This document shows positions 9,213 to 18,268 of a DNA stretch of 64,000 nt, in pieces. The stretch's first letter is position 1, and every line of letters starts with the position of its first letter. The stretch is from contig CAYRPN010000001.1 of NCBI GenBank assembly GCA_964426135.1, positions 171,871 through 235,870 of the forward strand. Direction: 5' to 3'. The notes beneath the pieces are model-generated. The model saw only the letters and a list, made by a program, of their open reading frames with translations. It was not told where the DNA came from and did not search any database. The translations under genes and the position numbers were made by a program. The stretch is from CAYRPN01 sp964426135. Its GTDB lineage: Bacteria > Planctomycetota > Phycisphaerae > Phycisphaerales > Phycisphaeraceae.

Positions 9213-9530
9213 TCAGGTCACCTCGATCACGCGGTTCATGGTGCCGAATACGTTCGCGACGCAATCGGGGCAGAATGGGTCGTAATCACAGAATCCCGGC
9301 CCGCAGCACCAGCATCCGTCGATCACGAACTTGAACTCGTACCGGCCGGTCTTCATTTTCAGCTTCACTGTCCAGCGCCCCTCGTCAGATCGCCGCATCG
9401 GCGCAGCCGTGGGACTCCACTGGTTGAAATCGCCGGCGAGGTACACGGCTTTCGCGTCCGGAGCGTTACAGGAGAACTCGACTTCTCCGCCATTTTGTTT
9501 GTGGGTTCGAGGTTTGGCTTCGGTGGTCAT
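9213..9530 (-). CDS. Stand-alone CBM48 / AMPK-beta-like glycogen-binding domain
   Basis: The 105-residue protein is a single early-set (isoamylase N-terminal) domain, with AKAVYLAGDFNQWSPTAAPM, then GRWTVKLKMKTGRYEFKFVIDG and the closing GTMNRVIEV. Such domains bind alpha-glucans or act in regulation. Between the strand FVIDG and the end lies a dense Cys cluster of six in 17 residues (CWCCGPGFCDYDPFCPDC). This is richer than the usual one or two Cys of the family and could bind metal. Confidence 0.85.
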   Translation of the reverse strand: MTTEAKPRTHKQNGGEVEFSCNAPDAKAVYLAGDFNQWSPTAAPMRRSDEGRWTVKLKMKTGRYEFKFVIDGCWCCGPGFCDYDPFCPDCVANVFGTMNRVIEVT

Positions 9531-9625
9531 GCGTCATCTCCATCGGTCGGCTGCGAGTGGGTTAGGCTGCAACGCGATGAGGCCTGTGCGCATGCAGCGC
9601 TTTGGGGTAGTCCCCAGATTCATGG

Positions 9626-9784
9626 CTAGCCCGAACAACAAGAACCCTTCTTGCTTTCCCCCGGCTTTTGCGGGGTGGTTATTTGCATCACCTTGCCGCA
9701 GCAACTGGGAGCCTTCTGGTCCGCGGGAATCGTCTTGGTCATCCCACACGCGCTGCACTTGTAACTGGTCTTGGTTTCAACCAT
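9626..9784 (-). CDS. Small Cys-rich zinc-ribbon-like protein (52 residues)
   Basis: A 52-residue frame with a near-perfect ribosome site (AGGAGG about 6 bases before the ATG at 9784). It opens METHIONINE-VETKTSYKC and has Cys pairs CSAC, CC and a final CC, compatible with a zinc ribbon (CxxC ... CC). Its length is below common gene-finder cut-offs. The product is not recognised. Its place among small metal-island genes fits a metal-binding role. Confidence 0.6.
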   Translation of the reverse strand: MVETKTSYKCSACGMTKTIPADQKAPSCCGKVMQITTPQKPGESKKGSCCSG

Positions 9785-9938
9785 GGTCAACCTCCTGGAC
9801 GATGTTAAAGAACTCGCAAGTAAACAACTGACACAGCCGAGGTACGCCGGGGCTGGTCTTACGGGTGACGGACGTCGCGCGCGGGGTCTGCTATCAGATC
9901 AGCGCGTCGGCCTTTGGGGACGATGGCATCGGGATTGC

Positions 9939-10073
9939 TCAGTGGTGCTTATCGCCGCAGCCGACGACGCCGAGGGCGGCGACGAGGAGCACGAACGCCA
10001 TCAGTGCCGGTCGCATCCATTTTGATTGTGTAACCGCAATGATTACGCCGGTGGCCGTGTTGTACATATTCAT
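9939..10073 (-). CDS. 44-residue lipoprotein, paralogue of the upstream gene
   Basis: A tiny protein with a lipobox (VVGC) after the hydrophobic stretch PALMAFVLLVAALG, so only about eight residues (CGDKHH at the end) remain after processing. A ribosome site AAAGG precedes the ATG. It aligns along its whole length with the next gene (10156-10356): both have a VIIxV start, QSKW, then ALMA and the lipobox. The two arose by tandem duplication. The function is unknown. Confidence 0.6.
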   Translation of the reverse strand: MNMYNTATGVIIAVTQSKWMRPALMAFVLLVAALGVVGCGDKHH

Positions 10074-10155
10074 AAGAGTGCCTTTCTGTTTGTTGAGTCG
10101 TTGGTTTCTGTGCTTCGTGTGCATTGTCTGTGCTTCGTGTGCATTGTCTGTTCTT

Positions 10156-10356
10156 CTATTCGCGGTGGTTGTCATGATTGCCGTGGCGGCCGGAGTCACG
10201 GGAGCCGGAATCGCGGTGATCGGAGTCGTCGGAGCCGCCGCAGCCGATCGCGCCAAGGGCGCCAACAAGAAGCGCCAACGCCATTAGTGCCGACCATATC
10301 CATTTCGATTGTCTCACCGGGATGATTACACCGATGTCTGTGTATTTCGTTGTCAT
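10156..10356 (-). CDS. 66-residue lipoprotein with Asp/His/Ser-rich tail
   Basis: The signal region (IWSALMALALLVGALGAIGC) ends in the lipobox AIGC. The mature part of about 28 residues is almost only Gly, Ser, Asp, His, Arg and Asn (GGSDDSDHRDSGSRDSG), a disordered and possibly metal-chelating tail. It is the tandem paralogue of the 44-residue lipoprotein downstream. The family is not recognised. Confidence 0.6.
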   Translation of the reverse strand: MTTKYTDIGVIIPVRQSKWIWSALMALALLVGALGAIGCGGSDDSDHRDSGSRDSGRHGNHDNHRE

Positions 10357-10449
10357 AACGTAGTCTTCGTTTCAATTTGTTGAGCGTAGTGTTGTTGCCG
10401 TAACATTCACGAGGTGATCGAGTTTGCATGGTCACGCCGCCAGATACAT

Positions 10450-11403
10450 TTAAGGCTTGTGATCGGCGTGCGGGTCGGGCTTGGCCGGCTTGGCCGTTTT
10501 GTCCGTCTTGTCCGCCCCGGTCCCCAGCAGGGCTTGGCGCTGCTCGTCGGTCAGCAGCTTGGCAGCGTCGCCGACGGCCCGGATGAGCGCCATCCGCTGG
10601 TCGCCGCGCAACACCTCGATCTCCCGAATCTTGGCCTCGATCTTCGATGCTTCCGGTTCGTCGGCACTTGTCAAGGTCCAAAGCTCCTGCTCGGCCTCGT
10701 CGATCTTGCGCTGGGCGGAAGTCTTGGCGAGGACCGCCTTTTCCTTGAGTCGGCCCAGATCAACCTTTTGCTTGGGGGTCAGGCTGATGTGTTCGGGGTG
10801 GTTGAGGAAGAAGTCGGTGGCCCCGACGTGGTAGATGTGCGAAGCACCTGGGAAGCTGGGCAGTGCGGCTTTCATCTGCATCTTGCCCATGCTTTTCATG
10901 CCGCCCATGCCGCCGGCGCTCTTGGGGGCCATGCCCATCATGCCCATCATTTCCATCATGTCCATGTCTTCCATGCCGCCGCTCATGCCGCCCATCATGT
11001 CGTCTTCCATCATGCCCATGGCTGGCATTTTGCCACCCATGCCGCCCATCATGTCCATGTCCATCATCCCCATCTGGCCGCCAGTTCCGCCGCCCATGCC
11101 CTTCATGGAGCCACCGGCCTTTGCGGGCATAGAACCCATCCCCTTCATGCCAGCGGCCCCGGTCCCAGCAACCTGTCCTTTCTGGAGTGCGGCTTCGAGG
11201 CGCGTCACCTTGTCACGCAGCTCAGTGATCTGTTTGGCGAGCGCGGCCGCATCAGTCGGAGCCGCCGTGTGCGCCGCGTGAGCGGGATCGGCGGCGGGCT
11301 GCGCCCGGGCTGGCTCGGATGAGGAAAATACAATCGCTCCGATCCAGACCGTGACGGCGGCAACAGTGAAAAACACGCGATTCCGAGTGAAGGCGAGGTT
11401 CAT
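10450..11403 (-). CDS. Periplasmic Met-rich, CpxP/Spy-like metal-binding protein
   Basis: 317 residues. A signal peptide (about 8-34, ending ARAQ) is followed by a His/Ala segment, a coiled-coil stretch (about 50-75) and a very long Met/Gly/Asp-rich region (about 85-175), with repeats such as GMMDMDMMGGMGG and MEDMDMMEMMGMMGM. A helical C-terminal domain (about 195-300) has HPEHISLTPKQKVDLGRLKEK and LLTDEQRQALL, like the LTxxQ helices of CpxP/Spy/CnrX proteins. The Met-rich region suggests Cu(I) or Ag(I) binding. It is divergently transcribed from the TolC/multicopper oxidase pair across a 257-base promoter region. Confidence 0.8.
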   Translation of the reverse strand: MNLAFTRNRVFFTVAAVTVWIGAIVFSSSEPARAQPAADPAHAAHTAAPTDAAALAKQITELRDKVTRLEAALQKGQVAGTGAAGMKGMGSMPAKAGGSMKGMGGGTGGQMGMMDMDMMGGMGGKMPAMGMMEDDMMGGMSGGMEDMDMMEMMGMMGMAPKSAGGMGGMKSMGKMQMKAALPSFPGASHIYHVGATDFFLNHPEHISLTPKQKVDLGRLKEKAVLAKTSAQRKIDEAEQELWTLTSADEPEASKIEAKIREIEVLRGDQRMALIRAVGDAAKLLTDEQRQALLGTGADKTDKTAKPAKPDPHADHKP

Positions 11404-11660
11404 GATGGATCTCCTGCGAAAGCGGCACGATCGAAATGGCCGTGCTCATTCATCAGAACGACACGCTGGCGGTTCAGGGTTCAACACGGTCGTGTTTTTT
11501 CTTCGAGAGATTATCGTTGTGGAGACGTGCTTCACGAACGCGTTGCTGCGGCTGCGGTTTGGCCACCGAAGAATCCGTCCTGATGGATTGAACCCTGACT
11601 GCAACGCTCGTCGTTCAGTAACAGAGGAAGGTGGATAGATTCTCACTTGGAGCCAACACG

Positions 11661-13136
11661 ATGCGACGAATCCTTGGTTGTACGCTGGGCCTTTGCATGT
11701 TGGCGGTCGCTGTACCGGGCTGCGCCGAGGTGCCGCGAGACGCAGGATTCCAGGACGTGCAACGTCTTGTGAACGATCGTGTGGCCCGTGATGTGCATTG
11801 GAATGAGAATGAGTCCTCCCACGCAGCCGCCGCAAAGGCGCTTAAAGAAATCCTGGCCAAGGAGCTGACGACCGGGGATGCGACGCAGATCGCGTTGCTG
11901 AGCAATCGACGATTGCAAGCGACATTTGAGGAACTGGGGATCACGCAGGCCGACGTTGTGCAGGCGGGGCTGATGCGGAACCCGAGCCTGTCGGTTCGCC
12001 CGCGCTGGGCGAGCCCATCGCAGGGGACGGGAACCAACATCGAGTTTGATCTGGTCTTCTACTTCGTCGACATGGCGCTGGCACCCGCCCGCCAGCGCCT
12101 CGCCCAGAAACAATTTGAGCAGGTGAAACTCCAGGTCACCGATCAAGTTCTCGCCCTCGTTGCGGAAGTGCAGACGAAATTCTTGACGTTGCAGGGCGCG
12201 CGGCAAGCGGCGGCCATGCGACGAGCGGTCTTCGAGGCCAATGATGCGTCGTATGAACTGGCCAGGCGGATGAACCAGGCCGGCAACCTGAGCGACCTGC
12301 AACTGGCCCGCGAACGGGGACAACTGGAACAATCGCGTGTGGAACTTGTCCGCGCCGAGTCAGATTCACGGGCTGCGCGGGAGGCGTTGACCCGCGTGTT
12401 GGGGCTGTGGGGACCTGACATCGAGTATCGCATCGACGAGAAGCTGCCGGAGGTGCCGGCCCAGGAAATGGCGCTCGACAAGCTGGAATCGTTCGCGGTG
12501 GAGCAGCGACTGGATGTCCAGGCAGCCAGGATGGAATCCGAGACGCTTGCTGAGGCGGTGGGCATCGCTCGTGACTATCGCTGGCTTCTGCTGACCGAAA
12601 TCGGTCCCGACACGGAACGGGATTTTGATGGCACCTGGGTAACTGGCCCGCACTTCGTGTTGGAGTTGCCGATCTTCGATCAGAAGCAGGCGTCCATCGC
12701 GAAGGCGGCGGCGCAGCTACGGCAAAGCGAACACCGCCTGTTCGCGTTGGCGGTGGAGGCACGCAGCGATGTGCGTGCAGCGCGGGATCGGCTCGTCGCA
12801 GCCCGCGACCTTGCCAACCATTACCGCAAGATTGTGATTCCCACCCGCGAGCAAATCGTCCGCCTCTCGATGGAGCAATTCAACTTCATGCTCATCGGCG
12901 TCAACGACGTGCTGCTGGCCAAGCGCGAGCAGTACGACAGCTATCAGCAGTACATCGACGCGGTGCGCGACTACTGGATTGCGCGATCGGACCTGCAACG
13001 GGCCGTGGGTGGCAAATTGCCGGCGCTTACCGGCGCAGTTACTGAGCCGGCGAACGGCAACCCCGCCACACCCTTGTCACCAACGCCCAAGCCGGCCGAT
13101 CCAACCAACGAAGACCCGCACAAGCTCCACAAGTAG
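11661..13136 (+). CDS. TolC-family outer-membrane efflux lipoprotein
   Basis: A 491-residue outer membrane factor. The lipobox VPGC ends a signal peptide starting at 11661, where a GGAG site lies upstream. The two repeated outer-membrane-efflux domains are long alpha-helical hairpins. Typical pieces are GDATQIALLSNRRLQATFEELGI, AGLMRNPSL, and at the C-terminus FNFMLIGVNDVLLAKREQYDSYQQYIDAVRDYW. It is followed after 15 bases by the multicopper oxidase gene and probably works with copper handling. No adaptor or pump gene sits beside it, so its partners may be those of the RND system further on. Confidence 0.85.
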   Translation: MRRILGCTLGLCMLAVAVPGCAEVPRDAGFQDVQRLVNDRVARDVHWNENESSHAAAAKALKEILAKELTTGDATQIALLSNRRLQATFEELGITQADVVQAGLMRNPSLSVRPRWASPSQGTGTNIEFDLVFYFVDMALAPARQRLAQKQFEQVKLQVTDQVLALVAEVQTKFLTLQGARQAAAMRRAVFEANDASYELARRMNQAGNLSDLQLARERGQLEQSRVELVRAESDSRAAREALTRVLGLWGPDIEYRIDEKLPEVPAQEMALDKLESFAVEQRLDVQAARMESETLAEAVGIARDYRWLLLTEIGPDTERDFDGTWVTGPHFVLELPIFDQKQASIAKAAAQLRQSEHRLFALAVEARSDVRAARDRLVAARDLANHYRKIVIPTREQIVRLSMEQFNFMLIGVNDVLLAKREQYDSYQQYIDAVRDYWIARSDLQRAVGGKLPALTGAVTEPANGNPATPLSPTPKPADPTNEDPHKLHK

Positions 13137-13151
13137 CACGAGGAATCCATC

Positions 13152-14429
13152 ATGATGACCCGACGCGAAATGATCATGTCGACCGCGCTGGCTGGCGGCA
13201 CCGGCTTGTTATCGAGCAATCTTGCCGCGGCGCAGGAAGCCAAACCCGCCGTCGCCAAAGCTCCGCCGCCGTCGCGGAGCACGCGAGGCGACCTGCCTTT
13301 CACGCCCGTTCACACGCTCAATGGGCGCAGCATGCCCTTCGTCATGAAAGACGGGGTGAAGGAGTTTCACCTGGTCGCCCATGAGTTTGACCACGAATTC
13401 GCGCCCGGCTGCGTCATCAAAGCGTGGGGCTACAACGGCTCCACGCCGGGGCCGACGATCGAGGCCGTCGAAGGCGATCGGATTCGTCTGCTGGTGACGA
13501 ACAAGCTGCCCGAGCACACGACCGTTCACTGGCACGGCATCTTTCTGCCCAACGGCATGGACGGCGTGGGCGGACTCAATCAGCCGCACATTCAGCCCGG
13601 TGAGACGTTCGCCTACGAGTTTACGCTCCGCCAGCACGGCTCGTTCATGTATCACCCTCACGCGGACGAAATGCTCCAGATGGCCGTGGGCATGATGGGC
13701 CTGTTCATCATTCACCCGAAGGAGCCGGAGAACCCGCCCGTTGATCGCGATTTTGCATTCCTGCTGCACAACTGGGCGGTGCAGCCAGGTACCTACCGGC
13801 CTGACCCGGCGATCATGCTCGACTTCAACCTCTTTACATTCAACAGCAAAGTGTTCCCCGCCATCGAGCAAATGGTCGTCCGCACCAACGACCGCGTGCG
13901 CATCCGTATTGGTAACTTGAGCATGGTCAACCACCCGATCCACATCCACGGCCATGCTTTCAAAGTGACGGCGACCGATGGCGGCAAGATTCCGCTTGCG
14001 GGTCAGTGGCCGGAGACGACGGTACTCGTTCCGGTCGGCGCGGTTCGCGATGTCGAGTTCATCGCCGACGCACCGGGCGATTGGGCGTTCCACTGCCACA
14101 TGTCGCACCACACGATGAACCCCATGGGCCACGTGCTACCCAACACGCTGGGAGTGAACCAGGCGGGCCTTGAAGAAAAGATCCGCAAGATCTTGCCCGG
14201 CTACATGGCCATGGGCGGGAAAGGCATGGGCGAAATGCAGGACATGTCCAAGCACATGAAGGGGCCGAAGAACACGCTGCCGATGATGATGGGCGTTGGA
14301 CCGTTTGGCAATATCGAGATGGGCGGGATGCTCACCATTGTCAAGGTGCGCGACGGCATCACCACCTATGAAGACCCGGGCTGGTACAAACATCCAGAGG
14401 GCACGGTGGCGCGGAAGGTTGCGCCATAA
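13152..14429 (+). CDS. Multicopper oxidase, Tat-exported
   Basis: A 425-residue laccase-like enzyme that oxidises Cu(I) or other substrates with O2. The N-terminus has the twin-arginine signal TRREMIMSTALAGG. All four copper motifs are present: HWHGIFLPNG, MYHPHADEMLQMA, HPIHIHGHAFK and HCHMSHHTMNPMGH. A Met-rich segment (MAMGGKGMGEMQDMSKHMKG and MMMGVG) near the end may bind copper. It is coupled to the TolC gene upstream. A degraded copy of its C-terminus lies at 15592-15750. Confidence 0.93.
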   Translation: MMTRREMIMSTALAGGTGLLSSNLAAAQEAKPAVAKAPPPSRSTRGDLPFTPVHTLNGRSMPFVMKDGVKEFHLVAHEFDHEFAPGCVIKAWGYNGSTPGPTIEAVEGDRIRLLVTNKLPEHTTVHWHGIFLPNGMDGVGGLNQPHIQPGETFAYEFTLRQHGSFMYHPHADEMLQMAVGMMGLFIIHPKEPENPPVDRDFAFLLHNWAVQPGTYRPDPAIMLDFNLFTFNSKVFPAIEQMVVRTNDRVRIRIGNLSMVNHPIHIHGHAFKVTATDGGKIPLAGQWPETTVLVPVGAVRDVEFIADAPGDWAFHCHMSHHTMNPMGHVLPNTLGVNQAGLEEKIRKILPGYMAMGGKGMGEMQDMSKHMKGPKNTLPMMMGVGPFGNIEMGGMLTIVKVRDGITTYEDPGWYKHPEGTVARKVAP

Positions 14430-14526
14430 TCATTTACCTATTGGCGAGGCCGCCGAGACTTGGCTATAGCGTCGTCTCAATCCCGTCAATCTACCTTGAT
14501 GATTTTCAACCCAAGGCCAATCTCAA

Positions 14527-14560
14527 TGAGCTTCGCCGCACCAATGCGCGGCGAAGCTCA
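14527..14560. terminator. Hairpin between convergent genes
   Basis: A perfect 13-bp stem (TGAGCTTCGCCGC with its complement) and 8-base loop lie between the multicopper oxidase gene (+) and the small secreted protein gene (-). There is no strong T run. It probably ends transcription from one or both sides. Confidence 0.6.
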
Positions 14561-14632
14561 CGTGAAACGCGAACATTCGATTCATCTGGCGACCAAAGAT
14601 GAGTGTGCGTCCAACACGATAAAAGTGGCGCA

Positions 14633-14911
14633 TCACTCCGCTGGCACCCACTTGTAGACCGTCACACGAGTTCGAGAGCCGATGTCGTGCAGTTGCGGCA
14701 CGAGCTTGTATTTCTTCGTGTCCACCCGGCGCGTTTCGCCAGTCAAGGCGTAGGGCTTGGCGTCGTACACCCACCGGTACACCATCACCTGCTGTCGCGA
14801 GCCGATCCACTCCATCTTGCCGACCAGCTTCGCCTGGCCGGTATCGGCGTACGCGGAGGTCGATAGCAGCATCGCAGCGACGACCGACACAATGGATAGA
14901 AGACGTTTCAT
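14633..14911 (-). CDS. Small secreted protein (92 residues)
   Basis: A classical signal peptide (MKRLLSIVSVVAAMLLSTSAYA) is followed by about 70 residues with two similar segments, each reading GSRQQVMVYRWV and GSRTRVTVYKWVPAE. This points to an internal duplication of a beta-rich unit (GKMEWIGSR... and LHDIGSR...). The product is not recognised. The ATG is followed upstream by a long (230-base) gap toward the pseudogene region. Confidence 0.65.
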   Translation of the reverse strand: MKRLLSIVSVVAAMLLSTSAYADTGQAKLVGKMEWIGSRQQVMVYRWVYDAKPYALTGETRRVDTKKYKLVPQLHDIGSRTRVTVYKWVPAE

Positions 14912-15214
14912 GGCAGCACTCCTGTAACGGTGGCGTTTGTTGCGGGCCGCCGGTTGACACGACTGGCGGCAAACATCTGAGGCACATCCAGTCTGAGGGG
15001 TTACACGTTTGATGAACTCGCTCGACTGTTCCTCGCCATTCCAGACGACCGACGGCTCGCGAAGGGTTCAATGAGCCCACGAAATGTTCATCCTTTCTCC
15101 TGCCTGCTGTGAGGGCAGCCTGCTTAAAAATGGGCCTCGTCAATGCCGCTCGAAGCTCCTCAGAGGCGCGGAGAAAACCCGGCGGTATGCTTTCACGGCC
15201 GGGTCAGTGTGATT

Positions 15215-15436
15215 GAAGTTGCGAAACTATCTTGGCTGATCCGTCATAGCCGGCGGACGCTATCGATCATTCGCCGCAACATCGCGTTCGGGCTGGGAGT
15301 CAAAGGACGAGTTGCCGCATTGACGCTTGTCGGATCCGCGTCGCTCTGGGCCGCGATAGCTGCTGATGTGGGTGCGTCACTGCTCGTAGTGTTCAACGGG
15401 TTGAGGGTGCTCCGCGTCGAAGCATCACGGAAATAA
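15215..15436 (+). pseudogene. C-terminal fragment of a Zn/Cd P-type ATPase
   Basis: The translated fragment reads KLSWLIRHSRRTLSIIRR, then SASLWAAIAADVGASLLVV and NGLRVLR. It aligns closely (about 80% by eye) with the last 90 residues of the intact Zn/Cd ATPase at 29107-31362, and not with the Cu ATPase just downstream. No N-terminal, phosphorylation or nucleotide-binding part is present. The frame continues upstream to 15143 but that part has no homology. This is a truncated paralogue. Confidence 0.8.
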
Positions 15437-15591
15437 TTGCCCTAGCCAAGAGACGGAACGGCTCAGTCGGGGGCTAAGGTTCAATTCCGCTCTGCCATTC
15501 CATTGAACCCCAATGCGCATCGGCGTCGTTCCGTTGGGTATGGGCGACGTGGATTCAGCGCGCGCCGTGGGGATGGTCGGCCCGCGGACAG

Positions 15592-15750
15592 TTCGACTAC
15601 ATCACGATGGGCGGCATGTTCACGATCCTGAAAGTCCGCGAGAAGCTCGACGGCTACAACGACCCCGGCTGGTACCAGAACCCGCAAGGCACCGTCGCCA
15701 GCCCGGCGACGAGTGAAGACCTCAAACGCGATGGTGTCACGGGTACGTAG
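15592..15750 (+). pseudogene. C-terminal fragment of a multicopper oxidase
   Basis: The frame reads FDYITMGGMFTILKVREKL, then DGYNDPGWYQNPQGTVA and ends in TAG. It matches the last 40 residues of the intact multicopper oxidase (IEMGGMLTIVKVRDGITTYEDPGWYKHPEGTVA). Nothing of the copper-binding domains remains upstream, apart from a short degenerate stretch. With the ATPase fragment just before it, it marks a deleted second metal-resistance cluster. Confidence 0.8.
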
Positions 15751-15841
15751 TTCCAGATCGGACCTGCGGCAGTGAAGGCAAACGCCAGACTGCCGAAGAG
15801 ACCCGTCCGTTCTGCTTCAGCGGTTCAATCGAGAAACAAAA

Positions 15842-18184
15842 ATGTCACACGATCACCACGCCGACGCCCATTCCAGCACCGACCCCAATTCGGCAGGGAC
15901 AATGACAGACCCCGTCTGCGGAATGTCCGTCGACCCGAATCACGCTGCGGGATCAACCGCTTTTCGCGGGACCACCTATTACTTTTGCAGCACCGGTTGC
16001 TTGACGAAGTTCCAAGCCAGTCCGGAGCGGTTCCTCAATGCCCCGACACCCCAAACGCCGCCGTCAAGCCCCGCTGTAGTAGCGGCCAAGTACACATGCC
16101 CCATGCATCCGGAGATCGTTCAGGATGGCCCAGGCACATGCCCAAAGTGTGGCATGGCATTGGAACCGATGCTGCCTTCCGCAGACGAAGGGCCCGACCC
16201 GGAACTGATCGCCATGCAGCGCCGGTTCTGGGTAGCAACCGTACTGACCATTCCCATCTTCCTGATCGCGATGGCGGGACTGCTCCGGTCCGAATCGGTG
16301 ATGACGTTTCTGCATGGCAACATGATGGCGCTCAACTGGGTGCAACTGGTGCTCTCCACTCCAGTCGTCCTCTGGTGCGGCTGGCCATTCTTCAAGCGGG
16401 CATGGTTGTCGATTGTCAACCTCAGCCCGAACATGTTTACGCTTATCGCGATCGGGGTGGGCGCGGCTTATCTCTACAGCCTCGTCGCGACGATCGCACC
16501 CGGGATTTTCCCCGAGGGGTTTCGCTCGGCGGGCGGCGGCGTTGAACCTTACTTCGATAGCGCCGCGGTCATCGTGGTTCTGGTCCTGCTCGGCCAGGTG
16601 CTCGAACTGCGGGCACGCTCCCAAACCGGAGCCGCCATTCGGTCGCTCCTGGGGCTGGCACCCAAGACGGCCCGCATCGTTCGAGAGGACGGACGCGAAG
16701 AGGATGTCCCGTTGGGCCATGTGCATATCGGCGATCGGATTCGGATTCGTCCTGGCGAAAAGGTTCCTGTAGACGGTGTGGTATTGGAAGGGCAAAGCTC
16801 GGTTGATGAATCGATGATTACGGGCGAGCCCATTCCCGTTGAGAAAACCGCCAAGAGCAAGGTTGTCGGTGGGACGGTGAACGGCACGGGAGGCCTCTTG
16901 GTGCAGGCGGATCGAGTCGGCGGCGATACGCTGCTGGCACAGATCGTCCGCATGGTGGGCGAGGCGCAGCGAAGCCGCGCTCCCATCGAGAAGTTGGTAA
17001 ACAAGATCTCGATGGTGTTTGTTCCCGTCGTCCTTGGCGTCGCACTGCTTGCGTTCATCGGCTGGGCCGCCTGGGGCAGCGAACCCCGGCTCGCGCATGC
17101 CTTAGTCAACGCCGTGGCGGTTCTCATCATCGCCTGCCCATGCGCCTTAGGATTGGCGACCCCGATGGCCATCATGGTCGGCACGGGACGGGGAGCGACG
17201 GTGGGAGTGCTGTTCCGTGACGTTGAGGCCCTGGAGACACTCCGCAGCGCTGACACGCTGGTCGTAGACAAGACCGGCACGCTCACCGAAGGCAAGCCCA
17301 AGCTCATCACGCTTGAGCCGGCCGAAGGTTTTGAGGAGGCATCGCTACTGGCGATTGCCGCCGGATTGGAAAAAGGAAGTGAGCACCCGCTAGCAGCGGC
17401 AATTGTCCGCGGAGCCGAAGAGCGTAAGGTCGCACCTGCCGTCCTCCAGGACTTTCAGTCGGTGACCGGAAAAGGTGTTCGCGGTAAATCGGGATCGCAG
17501 CGTGTCGCCGTCGGTAACCCCGCAATGATGACGGCCGAGGGTGTCAACATTGAATCGGTTCAGAACCGGCTCCAGCAGCTCCAAGCCGAGGGGCAGACCG
17601 TCATGATCGCTGCCGTGGACGGCCGTGTAGCGGGACTGCTTGGCGTCGCCGACCCGATCAAAGCCACCACCCCCGAAGCTATCGAGATGCTTCACGCCGA
17701 GGGGCTGCGCGTCATCATGCTTACGGGCGACAGCCGGATCACTGCGGAGGCTGTGGCTCGTAAGCTGAAGATCGATGAAGTCCTGGCCGAGGTATTGCCC
17801 GAACAGAAAGGGGAGGTCGTGGCCCGGCTGCAACGGGAGGGACATCGTGTGGCAATGGCCGGCGATGGGATCAATGACGCCCCAGCCCTTGCCAAGGCCG
17901 ATGTCGGAATCGCAATGGGGACGGGAACCGACGTAGCGATGGAAAGCGCCGCGGTTACGCTGGTCAAGGGTGATCTGCGGGCCATCGTGCGTGCCCGACG
18001 ACTGAGCCGGGCGACATCGGCCTCCATTCGGCAGAACCTGGTCCTGGCGTTTGCTTACAACACATTGAGCGTGCCACTCGCGGCATTTGGAGTTGTCTCG
18101 CCCATGTGGGCCAGCGCCGCGATGAGCTTGAGTTCGGTCAGCGTCATCCTGAACTCGCTGCGCCTCCGACGGATGAAGCTGTGA
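15842..18184 (+). CDS. copA: Cu(+)-exporting P1B-type ATPase with YHS and heavy-metal-binding domains
   Basis: A 780-residue pump that exports Cu(I) using ATP. The N-terminus has a His-rich start, a YHS domain (about 20-65, TDPVCGMSVDP, TYYFCSTGCLTKFQ) and a heavy-metal-binding domain (YTCPMHPEIVQDGPGTCPKCGM). No HMA domain is seen. Eight transmembrane helices surround the metal motif CPCALGLATP. The phosphorylation site is DKTGTLTEGK, and GDGINDAPAL is the hinge. TM7 has AYNTLSVPLA and TM8 has MSLSS, the class 1B-1 residues for Cu(I) or Ag(I). It follows the pseudogene fragments and precedes a BNR-repeat gene. Confidence 0.95.
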   Translation: MSHDHHADAHSSTDPNSAGTMTDPVCGMSVDPNHAAGSTAFRGTTYYFCSTGCLTKFQASPERFLNAPTPQTPPSSPAVVAAKYTCPMHPEIVQDGPGTCPKCGMALEPMLPSADEGPDPELIAMQRRFWVATVLTIPIFLIAMAGLLRSESVMTFLHGNMMALNWVQLVLSTPVVLWCGWPFFKRAWLSIVNLSPNMFTLIAIGVGAAYLYSLVATIAPGIFPEGFRSAGGGVEPYFDSAAVIVVLVLLGQVLELRARSQTGAAIRSLLGLAPKTARIVREDGREEDVPLGHVHIGDRIRIRPGEKVPVDGVVLEGQSSVDESMITGEPIPVEKTAKSKVVGGTVNGTGGLLVQADRVGGDTLLAQIVRMVGEAQRSRAPIEKLVNKISMVFVPVVLGVALLAFIGWAAWGSEPRLAHALVNAVAVLIIACPCALGLATPMAIMVGTGRGATVGVLFRDVEALETLRSADTLVVDKTGTLTEGKPKLITLEPAEGFEEASLLAIAAGLEKGSEHPLAAAIVRGAEERKVAPAVLQDFQSVTGKGVRGKSGSQRVAVGNPAMMTAEGVNIESVQNRLQQLQAEGQTVMIAAVDGRVAGLLGVADPIKATTPEAIEMLHAEGLRVIMLTGDSRITAEAVARKLKIDEVLAEVLPEQKGEVVARLQREGHRVAMAGDGINDAPALAKADVGIAMGTGTDVAMESAAVTLVKGDLRAIVRARRLSRATSASIRQNLVLAFAYNTLSVPLAAFGVVSPMWASAAMSLSSVSVILNSLRLRRMKL

Positions 18185-18268
18185 AAACCAGCCAATGCAT
18201 CCGGCCTGGCTCGTTAACCTATAGGCTCGGAATCGCATCGCTTGCTCTCAAATCGAGGAGACATTCTC

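Noticed and set aside
9165..9235. T-arm-like GAGTTCGACTC (minus strand) near the CBM48 gene
   Set aside because: The flanking bases do not form T, anticodon or acceptor stems, so it is not a tRNA.
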